Positions 42,934 through 52,704 of a stretch of 64,000 nt of DNA are shown here, one piece after another. Position 1 is the stretch's first letter; each line of letters opens with the position of its first letter. Made by a program: the position numbers and the translations under genes. The DNA comes from Spirochaetaceae bacterium (lineage in GTDB: Bacteria; Spirochaetota; Spirochaetia; Treponematales; Treponemataceae), in the NCBI GenBank assembly GCA_017416145.1, contig JAFQDD010000011.1, positions 124,001 to 188,000 on the forward strand, in the 5' to 3' direction. Under the pieces are notes generated by a model that was not told the DNA's origin, did not search any database, and saw only the letters and a list, made by a program, of their open reading frames with translations.

Positions 42934-43812
42934 ATGGCAGCAACAATTATTGATGGATTTGAAATTGCACGACAAGTTCGTGAAGAAGTAGCAAATAAAA
43001 CAGCAGAGCTAAAAACAAAGGGAATTAATCCTTCTTTGGCAGTTATTTTAGTTGGTGAAAATCCTGCAAGTGTTTCTTATGTTACAGGAAAACAAAAGGC
43101 TTTGGCAGAAGTTGGAATGTTAGACAAATCTATTAAACTTCCAGAATCAACTTCAGAAGAAGAACTTTTAACCTTAATCGACCAGCTTAACAAAGACGAT
43201 AGCGTACACGGAATTTTGGTTCAGTTGCCACTTCCAAAACACATTAACGAGCAAAAAGTAATTTTAGCAATTAGCCCAGACAAAGACGTAGACGGATTTC
43301 ATCCAGTAAGCGTGGGAAATCTTGTAATTGGAAACAAATCATATCTTCCTTGTACACCACACGGAATTATTGTGTTGCTCCAAAAAATGGGAATTGAAAC
43401 TAACGGAAAAAATGCTGTTGTAATTGGCCGCTCAAATATTGTTGGAAAACCAGTTGCACTTTTGCTAACAAGACGGGAATGCAATGCTACAGTAACAATT
43501 TGTCATACTGGAACAAAGAATTTGGCTGAAATCACTAAACAAGCTGATATTTTGATTGCAGCAGTTGGAAAGCCACAAACTGTTACAGCTGATATGGTAA
43601 AACCAGGTGCTGCTGTAATTGATGTTGGTGTAAATCGCATTCCAGACGACACTAAAAAAAGTGGTTTCCGCCTTGTAGGAGACGTGGATTTTGAAGCTGT
43701 AAAAGAGATTGCAAGTTTTATTACTCCAGTTCCAAGAGGGGTTGGTCCAATGACAATCGCAATGCTAATGCAAAATACTCTTGAAGCTGCTATGGAAAAA
43801 CTAGAAAACTAA
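42934..43812 (+). CDS. folD: Methylene-THF dehydrogenase / methenyl-THF cyclohydrolase
   Basis: The bifunctional FolD interconverts 5,10-methylene-, methenyl- and 10-formyl-tetrahydrofolate. The 292-residue protein has the catalytic Lys in [17 protein letters not shown] and DKDVDGFHP, and the cofactor-binding block [11 protein letters not shown]. The ATG at 42934 is chosen because GAGGAA lies six bases upstream; an earlier ATG at 42922 is part of that site. The stop overlaps the folE2 start as TAATG. The two are a folate operon. Confidence 0.97.
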   Translation: MAATIIDGFEIARQVREEVANKTAELKTKGINPSLAVILVGENPASVSYVTGKQKALAEVGMLDKSIKLPESTSEEELLTLIDQLNKDDSVHGILVQLPLPKHINEQKVILAISPDKDVDGFHPVSVGNLVIGNKSYLPCTPHGIIVLLQKMGIETNGKNAVVIGRSNIVGKPVALLLTRRECNATVTICHTGTKNLAEITKQADILIAAVGKPQTVTADMVKPGAAVIDVGVNRIPDDTKKSGFRLVGDVDFEAVKEIASFITPVPRGVGPMTIAMLMQNTLEAAMEKLEN

Positions 43813-44603
43813 TGAAAGATATTCAAAATCAAAACGATAATCGGAAAATCCCTTTGCAAAAAGTTGGCGTAAAGGGATTAGAATATCCAATTGTGGTTTT
43901 AGATAAAAAAAACAAAACCCAAAATACAACTTGTTCCGCCGATTTATTTGTGAATCTTCCCCATCATTTTAAGGGAACGCACATGAGCCGCTTTATAGAG
44001 ATTTTTCACAAATATCACAAAGATTTGTCTATGAAGCAGTTTTTGCTTATGTTAGAAGAGGTTTGCACAAAACTAAATGCAGAAAAGGCTTTTGGAACTA
44101 TAACTTTTCCTTTTTATTTGGAAAAACAAGCTCCAGTTTCTAAGCAAAAAGGCATGATGTGCTACCAATGTACCTACGAAGGCGAAGTTTCTCTAAGGGA
44201 AGATTCTAGCTTTGAAAAAAACTTTACAGTGTCTGTTGCAGTTCCAGTAACAACTCTTTGTCCTTGTTCAAAGGCCATAAGTGAATTTGGAGCTCATAAT
44301 CAACGGGGAATTGTAAAAGTAAAATTGCAAGGTTCTCACTTTTTTTGGATAGAGGATATTATCCAAATGATAGAAGAAAGTGCTTCTTGTGGAGTGTATT
44401 CTGTGCTAAAACGTCAGGATGAAAAGTTTGTTACGGAAACGGCTTATGAAAATCCTCGGTTTGTAGAAGATGTGGTTCGGGAAGTGTACACAGCATTGAA
44501 AAATGCAGAAGCTGGATTTTCTTGGTTTAGCGTAGAAGCTGAAAATTTTGAAAGCATTCACAATCACAGTGCTTATGCTTACACAGAATATGCAAAAAGC
44601 TAA
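43812..44603 (+). CDS. folE2: GTP cyclohydrolase FolE2
   Basis: FolE2 (GTP cyclohydrolase IB, COG1469) converts GTP to dihydroneopterin triphosphate, the first step of folate synthesis, with a metal other than zinc in some species. The 263-residue protein has the conserved VPVTTLCPCSKAISEFGAHNQRG near residue 155, whose cysteine is the metal ligand, and the later SCGVYSVLKR block. Translation is coupled with folD. No other folE type is seen in the window. Confidence 0.93.
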   Translation: MKDIQNQNDNRKIPLQKVGVKGLEYPIVVLDKKNKTQNTTCSADLFVNLPHHFKGTHMSRFIEIFHKYHKDLSMKQFLLMLEEVCTKLNAEKAFGTITFPFYLEKQAPVSKQKGMMCYQCTYEGEVSLREDSSFEKNFTVSVAVPVTTLCPCSKAISEFGAHNQRGIVKVKLQGSHFFWIEDIIQMIEESASCGVYSVLKRQDEKFVTETAYENPRFVEDVVREVYTALKNAEAGFSWFSVEAENFESIHNHSAYAYTEYAKS

Positions 44604-44669
44604 AAATCAATTTTAGAAAAGGATTTTAAGTAACTTTCTAAGGAACAATTTTAAGGAAAAAGACCAAAT

Positions 44670-46067
44670 ATGAAATACTTTTTTGAAACTTACGGTTGTC
44701 AAATGAACAAAGCAGAATCTGCTTCTATAGAACAGCTTTTTATTGAAAGAGGCTGGGAAGAAGCAGAAAATCCTGGAATGGCAGATTTTATCGTTATAAA
44801 TACCTGTTCCGTTCGGGCAACTGCTGAAAGTAGAATCTCTGGACGTTTGGGCTGGTTTGCCACTCTTAGAAAAGAACGGAAAAAAGCTGCTGAAACAGGA
44901 GAAGAAACCTACATTCAACCTGACAAACATTCAGAAAAGTTTTTAGTTTCTCCAAAAGATTTTACCCTTGTGGTTACTGGTTGCATGGCAGAACGCCTAA
45001 AAGACGAGCTAAAAAAACAATATCCTGTGGTAAATTACGTGGTGGGAACTTTCCAAAAGCAAAATTTCTTGGATATTATACAAGCCACAGAAAAAGGAGA
45101 AACTCTCCAAAAAATTGATGAAGAACCTGTTTACACCTTTGCACCTTTGTCCTACGAAAAAGGCTCTTTCCAAGCTTTTGTGCCAATTATGCACGGCTGT
45201 AACAACTTTTGCACATATTGTATTGTGCCTTATGTACGGGGCAGGGAAGTTTCCCGTTCTCCAAAAGCAATTCTAGAAGAATTAGAACAGTTAAGTGCTA
45301 GAAAAGTAAAAGAAGTTACTCTCCTTGGACAAAACGTAAATTCCTACACCTACGAAGACGAAACCTATGGAAAAGTGGATTTTCCAAGACTTATGCAAAT
45401 GATTGCAGATTTCCTAAAAAAAATAGATTCTTCCATTGGCTGGGTTCGCTTTATGTCTAGCCATCCAAAAGACATTTCTGAAAAATTAATTGACGTAATT
45501 GCAAAAGAAAGAGTTATTTGTCGCCACATTCACTTGCCAGTGCAACATGGTTCTACAAAAGTTTTGCAAGAAATGAACAGAAGATACACAAGAGAAGATT
45601 ATCTTGCAAAAATCAATATGATTCGCCAAAAATTGCCAGATGTTTCTCTTACAACTGATATTATGCTTGGTTTTCCTGGGGAAACAGAAGAAGATTTCCA
45701 AGATTGTGTAACTTTGCTAGAAACAGTGGGGTACGAAGCTGCTTTTATGTATTACTACAATCCACGAGAAGGCACAAAGGCTTACTCAATGGAAAACCAG
45801 ATTCCACTAGAAGTGAAAAAAAGTCGGCTTTCAAAAGTAATTGATATTCAACTTGCCATCAACCGTAGAGAAATGACAAAACGTGTTGGAACAGTGGCAA
45901 AAGTGTTGGTTGAATGTGTTTCAAAAGATAATGAAAAAGAACTTCTTGGTCGTACAGAGCAAGACGAACACGTAGTTTTTCCTGCAACAAAAGACTTGAT
46001 AGGAAGCTTTACTAGTGTTAAAATTCTAGAATTAGTGGGAAACACTTTTAAAGGCGAACTTGTCTAA
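44670..46067 (+). CDS. miaB: tRNA-2-methylthio-N6-isopentenyladenosine synthase
   Basis: MiaB is a radical-SAM methylthiotransferase acting on A37 of tRNA. The 465-residue protein has the N-terminal UPF0004 domain with cysteines in YGCQMNKAES, NTCSVRATAE and TGCMAER, the SAM cluster motif CNNFCTYC, and a C-terminal TRAM domain. The insertion with ETGEETYIQPDKHSEKF near residue 85 is not common to all MiaB proteins. It is preceded by AAGGAAAAAG. Confidence 0.96.
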   Translation: MKYFFETYGCQMNKAESASIEQLFIERGWEEAENPGMADFIVINTCSVRATAESRISGRLGWFATLRKERKKAAETGEETYIQPDKHSEKFLVSPKDFTLVVTGCMAERLKDELKKQYPVVNYVVGTFQKQNFLDIIQATEKGETLQKIDEEPVYTFAPLSYEKGSFQAFVPIMHGCNNFCTYCIVPYVRGREVSRSPKAILEELEQLSARKVKEVTLLGQNVNSYTYEDETYGKVDFPRLMQMIADFLKKIDSSIGWVRFMSSHPKDISEKLIDVIAKERVICRHIHLPVQHGSTKVLQEMNRRYTREDYLAKINMIRQKLPDVSLTTDIMLGFPGETEEDFQDCVTLLETVGYEAAFMYYYNPREGTKAYSMENQIPLEVKKSRLSKVIDIQLAINRREMTKRVGTVAKVLVECVSKDNEKELLGRTEQDEHVVFPATKDLIGSFTSVKILELVGNTFKGELV

Positions 46068-46093
46068 AAATAATATTAGGAGATTTTGAAATT

Positions 46094-46456
46094 ATGCCAA
46101 TAAAATTGATTTTGTTTTTAATTATTATTGTGATTGTTACAGTTTTTGCAGGATTTAATATTAGCAATGTTTGTAATGTTTCATTGATTTTTTATGAATT
46201 CCAAAATGTTCCTGTTTTTGTAACTGTTTTGTTTTCTTTTGTAATTGGTATTCTTGTAATGCTTCCTTTTACATTCAGAAAAAAGACTCCAAAACAAAAT
46301 AATTCAGTTGCAGTTGGAAATCAACAAAATCCAGTTTCTACAAAAACTCAAAGTGATGATGAAAAAACAGTTTTCAAAATCAAAGCTGGAAGTGGAAAAA
46401 ATAAAACCAAGGTAGATTCTAAAAAAACAGAAAACGCTGAGGCTGAAAAAAAATAG
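46094..46456 (+). CDS. LapA-domain (DUF1049) membrane protein
   Basis: A 120-residue protein with two N-terminal membrane segments separated by an extracytoplasmic loop with NISNVCNVSLIFYEFQNVPV, then a charged, Lys-rich cytoplasmic tail. This is the LapA layout; LapA proteins in enterobacteria help control lipopolysaccharide synthesis, but Treponema lacks LPS, so the role here is open. It follows miaB by 26 bases. Confidence 0.8.
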   Translation: MPIKLILFLIIIVIVTVFAGFNISNVCNVSLIFYEFQNVPVFVTVLFSFVIGILVMLPFTFRKKTPKQNNSVAVGNQQNPVSTKTQSDDEKTVFKIKAGSGKNKTKVDSKKTENAEAEKK

Positions 46457-46496
46457 TTTTGTAATTTGCACTAACTTATAAAAAAGGGATTTTTTG

Positions 46497-47534
46497 ATGA
46501 AAAAAAATTGTTTTGTATTTTTCTTTTGTATCTTTTCTGTGTTGAGCCTTTTTGCTCAAACGAAAAAAACTCCAGAATCAATTTTGGGAATTACAGAAGC
46601 CTCAGTTTTGGAAAGTCTTGATACAGAAGATGCTATCCAAAAATTGCAAACAGCCTTAAAAAACAAAAAATCTCTTTCCATTGATGAACAATTAGATATT
46701 TATTCATTTTTGGCAAATTTGCAAGAACAAACGGGGAAATATCAAGAAGCTCAAAAAAACTACAGCATTGCATCAAATCTTTCTGCTAGTATAAACGCTT
46801 CAAAAACAGGTTCTGCAGTGGCAGATTTTAACCTATTGTTGGCTGCGGTTCGTTGTGCTTTGTCCTGTGGAGACACTTCTTCAGCAGATTTTATCTTAAG
46901 TACAGCCTTCATTTCTTGTGCTGATATAAAGATTATTTCTTATGTAAAACTTTATGCTGTATGGAGTTGGCTATGCAAGGCTGATGATGCTACAGAAGTT
47001 TTGCAGCCAATTGCAGTTTTAGATTCAGTTCTGCAAGACCAAAATGCAGTATCTATTCATCCCCAAAGTTTGCTAACTCTTTGGTACGTAACAGGAAAAA
47101 AATCTTATGCAGAAAAATTACAAAAAGATTTTCCAACTTCTCCAGAATGTGCTTTAGCTGAAGGCAAGGTAACAGTTATGCCAGCACCATTTTGGTATTT
47201 TGTTCCAGCCAGTCGCCCAGAAGCTGTAGAAGCCGCCAAAAAAGCACAAACAGTTGTAAAAGCAGAAGAAGCTGCAAAAAATCCTTCCATCGAAAAAACT
47301 GATTCTACAGAAAATACTTCTCCAGTTAAGCAACAACTTGGATTTTTTAGCAACAAAGCAAATGCCCAAAGTCTTGTGGAAAGATTGGCAGAAAAAGGGT
47401 TTGATGCTGAGATTTTAGAGGAAACTCGGGCAAGTGGAACGACATATTTTGCAGTTGTTGTCCCAGAAAATTCTCAGGGAACAATCGGGCAAAACTTAAA
47501 AAAAGCCGGATTTGAATGTTATCCAGTTTACTAA
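46497..47534 (+). CDS. Exported TPR protein with C-terminal SPOR-like region
   Basis: A 345-residue protein with a signal peptide ending SLFA-Q. Residues of about 40-200 look like helical TPR repeats (a YQEAQKNYSIASNLSAS-type block is visible). The last 70 residues (KQQLGFFSNKANAQSL, then TTYFAVVVPEN) look SPOR-like, which would attach it to septal peptidoglycan. The ATG at 46497 is preferred over a TTG one codon earlier because AAGGGA has the right spacing. It is on the same strand as the LapA-like gene, 40 bases later. Confidence 0.75.
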   Translation: MKKNCFVFFFCIFSVLSLFAQTKKTPESILGITEASVLESLDTEDAIQKLQTALKNKKSLSIDEQLDIYSFLANLQEQTGKYQEAQKNYSIASNLSASINASKTGSAVADFNLLLAAVRCALSCGDTSSADFILSTAFISCADIKIISYVKLYAVWSWLCKADDATEVLQPIAVLDSVLQDQNAVSIHPQSLLTLWYVTGKKSYAEKLQKDFPTSPECALAEGKVTVMPAPFWYFVPASRPEAVEAAKKAQTVVKAEEAAKNPSIEKTDSTENTSPVKQQLGFFSNKANAQSLVERLAEKGFDAEILEETRASGTTYFAVVVPENSQGTIGQNLKKAGFECYPVY

Positions 47535-47592
47535 AAAAGAGAAATTAGAGAATTTAGAGTATTTTGTTGTTTATAATTTTAAATATTTATGT

Positions 47593-47606
47593 TATACTGA
47601 ATTACT
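47593..47606 (+). promoter_or_regulatory. -10 box eight bases before the SpoIIE gene
   Basis: TATACT at 47593-47598 and then GAATTACT to the ATG. There is no Shine-Dalgarno. Confidence 0.45.
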
Positions 47607-49703
47607 ATGAATCGCAAAACTTCTTTTTGCACCTTTTTATTACTAATATCAATTATTTTTTCTCTCTTATTTGTTAGCTGTACAGGTGAAAAAACAAAGC
47701 GATTATACCTTGATAATTTTTGGCAATGGTGTGTAGGTGCTGAAGACGGTTCTGTTCCTCTTTCGATAATCACTGGTGAAGGTTTGAAAAAACTCGCTAT
47801 CGACCAAGAAAAAAATCTTGAAGACATTTTTGAAGATAAAAAGGGTTATGTTTGGCTCCGAGCTGACTTTTCTATTCCAGAACATTTAAAATATCAGGAT
47901 TTGGGTTTGTTTGTGGGAAGTATCCGACTAGCAAGTCAAGTTTACGTAAATGGCAAAACCATTGGAACTTCTGGAGCATTTCCACCAAAAGAGTTTTCTA
48001 GCGGGACAGCGGTAAATGGATATGTGATTCCCTATGGATTACTAAATCAAACAGATAAAAACACAGTTATCTTAAAAATTTGGACAAATAGTGTAGGAAG
48101 TATTTCTTCTAGAGTTTTTGTTACAAACGCACAAGATGTAATGATTTCTGCAGAATGGGAAAACTTTTTCGTATCAAAATTAAATTTGTCCTTTTCTGCT
48201 GCAATGCTTTTAATTGCTGTTTTTTATCTTTTTATGTATTTAACCAGAAAACAATCAAAAGAACACTTGATGTTTGCCTTGGTAAATTTCTTTTCATCTT
48301 TTTATTTGTTGCCATTTTACATCAGCGAAGTACCTTGGATAAATGCAAATGTTTTTTCATATTTGTGGTTTTCAAAAATCTTTTCTGGAATAATTGCTCA
48401 CATTACAGTTTATTTTGCTACTTCTTTTATGCGAGAATTTTTGCATCAAAAAGAATCAAAACTAGTATTTTATATTCGACTCATAATTCTTTTTATTCCT
48501 TGTGTGATGATTATGTTGGCAAAAAATTATGGCGAGTACACAATTCTTTTGCCAATATCCTTTATTTTCGTAGCTATTCAAATAGGTTTTGGGATTTACA
48601 CAGTTTTAAAATCCCTATTAAACAAGGACAAAGATGTTTATGCAATTCTTATTGGGTTTTCTCCAGTTTGTTTAATGGTAATCGTGGATTTTATTGTACA
48701 TATTATTTTCAAAAATACTACTCAACCATATTTTACGATTATGGGTTGGCAAGGTTCAATACTTGCCTTTTTGTTGATTTTGTCTGTGCGGTACAGCAGA
48801 ATCTACAAACAATATGAGTATTTAAATGGAAAATTGGAAGCGGAAGTTGAACAAAGAACTCTTGATTTGATGGTTACAAACAAAATCTTAAACAAAGAAA
48901 AAGAAATGTCTCAACGAGATATGAATATGGCAGTTCACATCCAAAAGAACTTTTATCCAGATTTAAATCAGCAATTTTTTGGTTGGGATATTGCAGCTTA
49001 TTTTCAACCACAGTCTGGAGTTTCTGGGGATTTGTTTGATTTTTATGAAAATGGTGATTTCATAGAAGGTGTTTCAATCTTTGATGTTTCTGGTCACGGA
49101 ATCCCTGCTGGGCTTGTTACAATGCTTTCCAAAAATATTATTCGAAGAGAATATCAGCGAGGAATCTCACAAAAACGTCCTCTTTCAAAAATTATGGAAG
49201 ATATAAATACTTCCATAATAAATGGCAAGGGGAATATCGAAAACTATTTGACAGGTTTAGTTATCAAACTCGGGAAATCTTATCAAGTGGATAGATGTAA
49301 ATGTCAAATTGTAAATGCTGGACATCCACATCCATTGATGTATTCTGTTTCAAAACATGAAGTTATAGAGCTTTATTCTAAGGATAAAAAATCTGTTGGA
49401 ATGATTGGGATTGCTGGAATTGCTGTAGATTTTCCAAGTTTTGATTTTACAATGAACAATCAAGACGTGCTCGTTTTGTTCACTGATGGAGTAAACGAAT
49501 ATAAAAATCAGTTTGACGAAGATTATGGCAAAGAGCGTTTAGCAGAAGTTCTAAAAAATACAGGAACTTCCTCTGCAAAAAAAATTCTTTTAGAGATTCT
49601 AAAAGATATAAAAAGTTTTGCCCAAGATGTTCCACAACAGGATGATATCACAATTTTGGTTTTGAAACGCAACAAAGAAGCAGATTATATTCCAGAATTA
49701 TAA
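47607..49703 (+). CDS. 7TM membrane sensor with SpoIIE/PP2C phosphatase domain
   Basis: A 698-residue signalling protein. A lipoprotein-like signal (FVSC near residue 24) or membrane anchor is followed by an extracytoplasmic beta-rich domain of about 25-180 with IRLASQVYVNGKTIG. A seven-helix membrane domain (7TM-DISM type) spans about 195-400 and a short coiled coil about 405-450. The SpoIIE-type serine phosphatase domain (about 465-690) keeps GVSGDLFDF, FDVSGHGIPAG and LFTDGVNE as metal ligands. It probably dephosphorylates an anti-anti-sigma factor (inference). The next gene is convergent and begins one base after its stop. Confidence 0.9.
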   Translation: MNRKTSFCTFLLLISIIFSLLFVSCTGEKTKRLYLDNFWQWCVGAEDGSVPLSIITGEGLKKLAIDQEKNLEDIFEDKKGYVWLRADFSIPEHLKYQDLGLFVGSIRLASQVYVNGKTIGTSGAFPPKEFSSGTAVNGYVIPYGLLNQTDKNTVILKIWTNSVGSISSRVFVTNAQDVMISAEWENFFVSKLNLSFSAAMLLIAVFYLFMYLTRKQSKEHLMFALVNFFSSFYLLPFYISEVPWINANVFSYLWFSKIFSGIIAHITVYFATSFMREFLHQKESKLVFYIRLIILFIPCVMIMLAKNYGEYTILLPISFIFVAIQIGFGIYTVLKSLLNKDKDVYAILIGFSPVCLMVIVDFIVHIIFKNTTQPYFTIMGWQGSILAFLLILSVRYSRIYKQYEYLNGKLEAEVEQRTLDLMVTNKILNKEKEMSQRDMNMAVHIQKNFYPDLNQQFFGWDIAAYFQPQSGVSGDLFDFYENGDFIEGVSIFDVSGHGIPAGLVTMLSKNIIRREYQRGISQKRPLSKIMEDINTSIINGKGNIENYLTGLVIKLGKSYQVDRCKCQIVNAGHPHPLMYSVSKHEVIELYSKDKKSVGMIGIAGIAVDFPSFDFTMNNQDVLVLFTDGVNEYKNQFDEDYGKERLAEVLKNTGTSSAKKILLEILKDIKSFAQDVPQQDDITILVLKRNKEADYIPEL

Positions 49704-49704
49704 G

Positions 49705-52581
49705 TTATTTTGTATTTTGTATACAAAAATCTGACAAGGTTTGAAATAACTCAGTTGGTTCAAAAGGTTTTGCAAGATGAGCATTCATTCCAGCAAGAAG
49801 TGATTTTTCGATATCCTCTTCAAAAGCATTTGCACTCATAGCGATTATCGGAATTTGTTTTGCATATTTTTTGGATGATTTTCGGATTTCTTTTGTTGTT
49901 TCAAGACCGTCCATAATTGGCATTCTAATATCCATCAAAATACCGTCATAATGATTTTCAGGTTTTTCTAAGAATAATTCCAAACCTTCTTTTCCATTTT
50001 TAGCAACGTCCACAACAATTTTCTTTGATTCTAAAAGACGTTTTGCAACTTCAATGTTTAGTTCGTGGTCTTCGCAAAGAAGAATCTTCATATTTTCCAA
50101 AGATTTGATTTGTTCCTTTGTGGTGGATTTTTTTGTTTCAGCAAAATTTTTGGAATCTTTGCAAAGTTTCAATTTTAAAAGAATATTAAACTCAGTTCCC
50201 AAACCTTTGGTTGAGTCAACAAAAATCGAGCCGCCCATAAGTTCGATTAGATTTTTACAAATTGCAAGTCCAAGTCCAGTTCCTGCATAAGAAGAATTTA
50301 CGCCAGTATGCTCTTGTTCAAAGGTATTAAACAAATTTGGCAAAAACTCCTTGCTAATTCCGATTCCGTTATCAGAAATAGTGAAGCGAATAAGAGCGTC
50401 TTTTTTTGTAACTTTTTCCTGTTTGATTTCAAAAGTCACTTTTCCATATTCTGGAGTAAACTTCATAGCGTTTCCAATGATATTTATCAAAATTTGCTGA
50501 ATCTTCATAGAATCGCCAATGTAGTTTTCTTCGACTTCTGTTGTGAAAATACAAGAATAATCGATATGTTTTTCTGCAGCTTGAGTTGTAAAAATAGTAT
50601 TTATGTCGTTTATAAATTGTTTGAAAGGGATTTGTTCTTCTTTGAAAAAGACTTTTCCGCTTTCAATTCTAGACATATCCAAAATATCATTGATAAGGGA
50701 AAGCAAAAACTTTGCTGAAACGTCAATTTTGTTCAAACAATCTTCTACAGAATTTGAATCATTTATAGAATCCAACGCAAGACTTGTCATTCCAATAATA
50801 GCATTCATTGGAGTACGGATTTCGTGACTCATTCTGGATAAAAACTCGGTTTTTAGCATATTTGCGTGTCGAGCTTGGTCTAAAGCCACCGTTAGTAAAT
50901 CTTTTTGATTCATTTCTGCTTGAATCACATTTGTAATATCAGAGCGAGTAAAGAAAATTGTGGATTTGCTAGAATCAAGATAACTAAATTTCCACATTCG
51001 CCATTGATTGTTTTTATTTTTGGGAAATTTACACAAATAAATTTCGTCTTTTTCCAAAGCCTTTATTATTGTTGGAAGCGATAAAGCATTTTTTCCTTCT
51101 TCGTAATAACTTGGTAGAATGTAATTTTTAAGTCCTTCAGAAACTTCTTCGTTGTAATCAAGTTCTTCATCTTTTGAAGATAGATTTCTAAGACGATTTC
51201 CAAAATTGGTGAAAAGTCCTGTGTTTTTGTCGATTAGCCCGATAATTTCGTAATCGCTTTGTATTAATTTGTTGATAGTTTGATTTAGGGTGATTCTCTG
51301 GTCAATATCCCGAATGTAAAAAATTGCTTCGATGTCGTGAGTATCAGGATTTTCCATAATATCAATAGCAAAAAATCGCCATTTAGGAATCCCGAAATCC
51401 ATAAGCAATTTTTGTTCGCAAGAAAAGTTTGTATTTCCGTTTTTGTATTCTTTTATCAAATTTTCTTTGTTAAAAGTTTTTAGAAAATCGCTAATTTTGC
51501 TCTCTAATGAAAAAAGTTTTGTTAATCCTATGAAAAAATTGTCCACAGATGATGTGTCAAAAAGCTCAGGATTTATATTTTTCTTAAAATCTTTGTTATT
51601 ACAAATATCTTTGGTGATGTTAAAGTAAAAGTTTGCAAGAGTGTGATGTTTTGAAATCAAACTGTAATTTTTGAATAATCGATATTTTTCTTTTGTACGG
51701 ATTAGTTCTGTAATATTTATGGCATTTATCAATATTTTGATTGGTTTGCCAGTTTTGTTTACGATTAAGGTGTAATTATTTTTTAGCCAATCCCATTGAT
51801 CAGTATTTACGTTTTTGCGGCGTGAAATTAGAGAAATTTTACGCTCTCCTTTTAGAAGTCGTTTGTAAACATTAATGTGATTTTCTATATCGTCTGGGTG
51901 GATGTTGCTGTATTCTCGGACTGCTTCGATTAAGCCTTCTTCAGATGCAAATTCTACAGGAATATTTCCATATAATCTAAAACTTTGGGAAAATGGTATA
52001 ATAGTTCTGTTTTCCAAATCTACAGTCCAAAGACAAATCCCTGCATCGTGCATAGTGATGTAATAATTTTCTTCAAGTTCGTGATAACCTGGCAATTTGT
52101 GTGCTGTGCCAATAGCTTTGAAAGGTTTGCCCTTGTCATCATATTTTGTGGTATATTTTACGTAAAAAGCGTCTTCAGTGGCAAAACGACTGTTTAATTG
52201 AACAACAGTTTCAGCTTCTTTTGCTCCGTTTTTTATTTTTTTGTGGAGTTCTAAATATTTCTGTTTGCTTGTGGTGTGAATAAAATCCCCATCTAAAAAG
52301 GATTTTGGATAGTTTTCCATATAAGTTGGCATACCTGGAAAAGCCAAATGCTCATACGGAGCTAACATTGTGTTGTTTTTTATGTCGTATTCCCAAAAGT
52401 AAAATCCGATTTGGTTTGCCATTATGGCTTGAAGTTCTAAGTCTTTTTTTTCAATTTTGTTTGCAAATAAATTGATTAGTTCTTCTTTCTTTTCTTGTGA
52501 GTTTTCTTTTGATATTTCAGATGCAAAATCAGATAACATCTCTCTAATTTTAATAATTGACTTAGATTCCATAAAATTCAT
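49705..52581 (-). CDS. Hybrid sensor histidine kinase with PAS-like domains and receiver
   Basis: A 958-residue cytoplasmic kinase without obvious membrane segments. The N-terminal 560 residues contain three or so PAS-like domains. The dimerisation and phospho-acceptor box is FLSRMSHEIRTPMNA with His586. The ATPase domain has IIGNAMKFTPE, DNGIGISKEFL and YAGTGLGLAIC. A receiver domain is at the C-terminus, with Asp884 in LMDIRMP. It lacks an HPt domain; the free HPt gene at 7.4-7.7 kb could complete a relay. An alternative ATG lies nine bases downstream. Neither has a clear ribosome-binding site. Confidence 0.92.
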   Translation of the reverse strand: MNFMESKSIIKIREMLSDFASEISKENSQEKKEELINLFANKIEKKDLELQAIMANQIGFYFWEYDIKNNTMLAPYEHLAFPGMPTYMENYPKSFLDGDFIHTTSKQKYLELHKKIKNGAKEAETVVQLNSRFATEDAFYVKYTTKYDDKGKPFKAIGTAHKLPGYHELEENYYITMHDAGICLWTVDLENRTIIPFSQSFRLYGNIPVEFASEEGLIEAVREYSNIHPDDIENHINVYKRLLKGERKISLISRRKNVNTDQWDWLKNNYTLIVNKTGKPIKILINAINITELIRTKEKYRLFKNYSLISKHHTLANFYFNITKDICNNKDFKKNINPELFDTSSVDNFFIGLTKLFSLESKISDFLKTFNKENLIKEYKNGNTNFSCEQKLLMDFGIPKWRFFAIDIMENPDTHDIEAIFYIRDIDQRITLNQTINKLIQSDYEIIGLIDKNTGLFTNFGNRLRNLSSKDEELDYNEEVSEGLKNYILPSYYEEGKNALSLPTIIKALEKDEIYLCKFPKNKNNQWRMWKFSYLDSSKSTIFFTRSDITNVIQAEMNQKDLLTVALDQARHANMLKTEFLSRMSHEIRTPMNAIIGMTSLALDSINDSNSVEDCLNKIDVSAKFLLSLINDILDMSRIESGKVFFKEEQIPFKQFINDINTIFTTQAAEKHIDYSCIFTTEVEENYIGDSMKIQQILINIIGNAMKFTPEYGKVTFEIKQEKVTKKDALIRFTISDNGIGISKEFLPNLFNTFEQEHTGVNSSYAGTGLGLAICKNLIELMGGSIFVDSTKGLGTEFNILLKLKLCKDSKNFAETKKSTTKEQIKSLENMKILLCEDHELNIEVAKRLLESKKIVVDVAKNGKEGLELFLEKPENHYDGILMDIRMPIMDGLETTKEIRKSSKKYAKQIPIIAMSANAFEEDIEKSLLAGMNAHLAKPFEPTELFQTLSDFCIQNTK

Positions 52582-52669
52582 CTTATCACATAAAATTAAC
52601 TTTTAACATAATTATTTTTTAATTATTAGCACCACATTACATTCATTTAAGATTATTTTGAAAATAAAC

Positions 52670-52698
52670 TTGTATTGTATAAATTCCTTGTGTATAAT
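52670..52698 (+). promoter_or_regulatory. Promoter of the aldo/keto reductase gene, leaderless geometry
   Basis: TTGTAT at 52670-52675, 17 bases, TATAAT at 52693-52698, then TGAATT and the ATG at 52705. No Shine-Dalgarno lies in the six-base gap. Confidence 0.65.
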
Positions 52699-52704
52699 TG
52701 AATT

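Noticed and set aside
48155-48817. 220-residue + strand ORF inside the SpoIIE gene
   Set aside because: It is out of frame in the membrane-domain coding region and its composition (very rich in Phe, Tyr and Cys) is that of a shadow frame.
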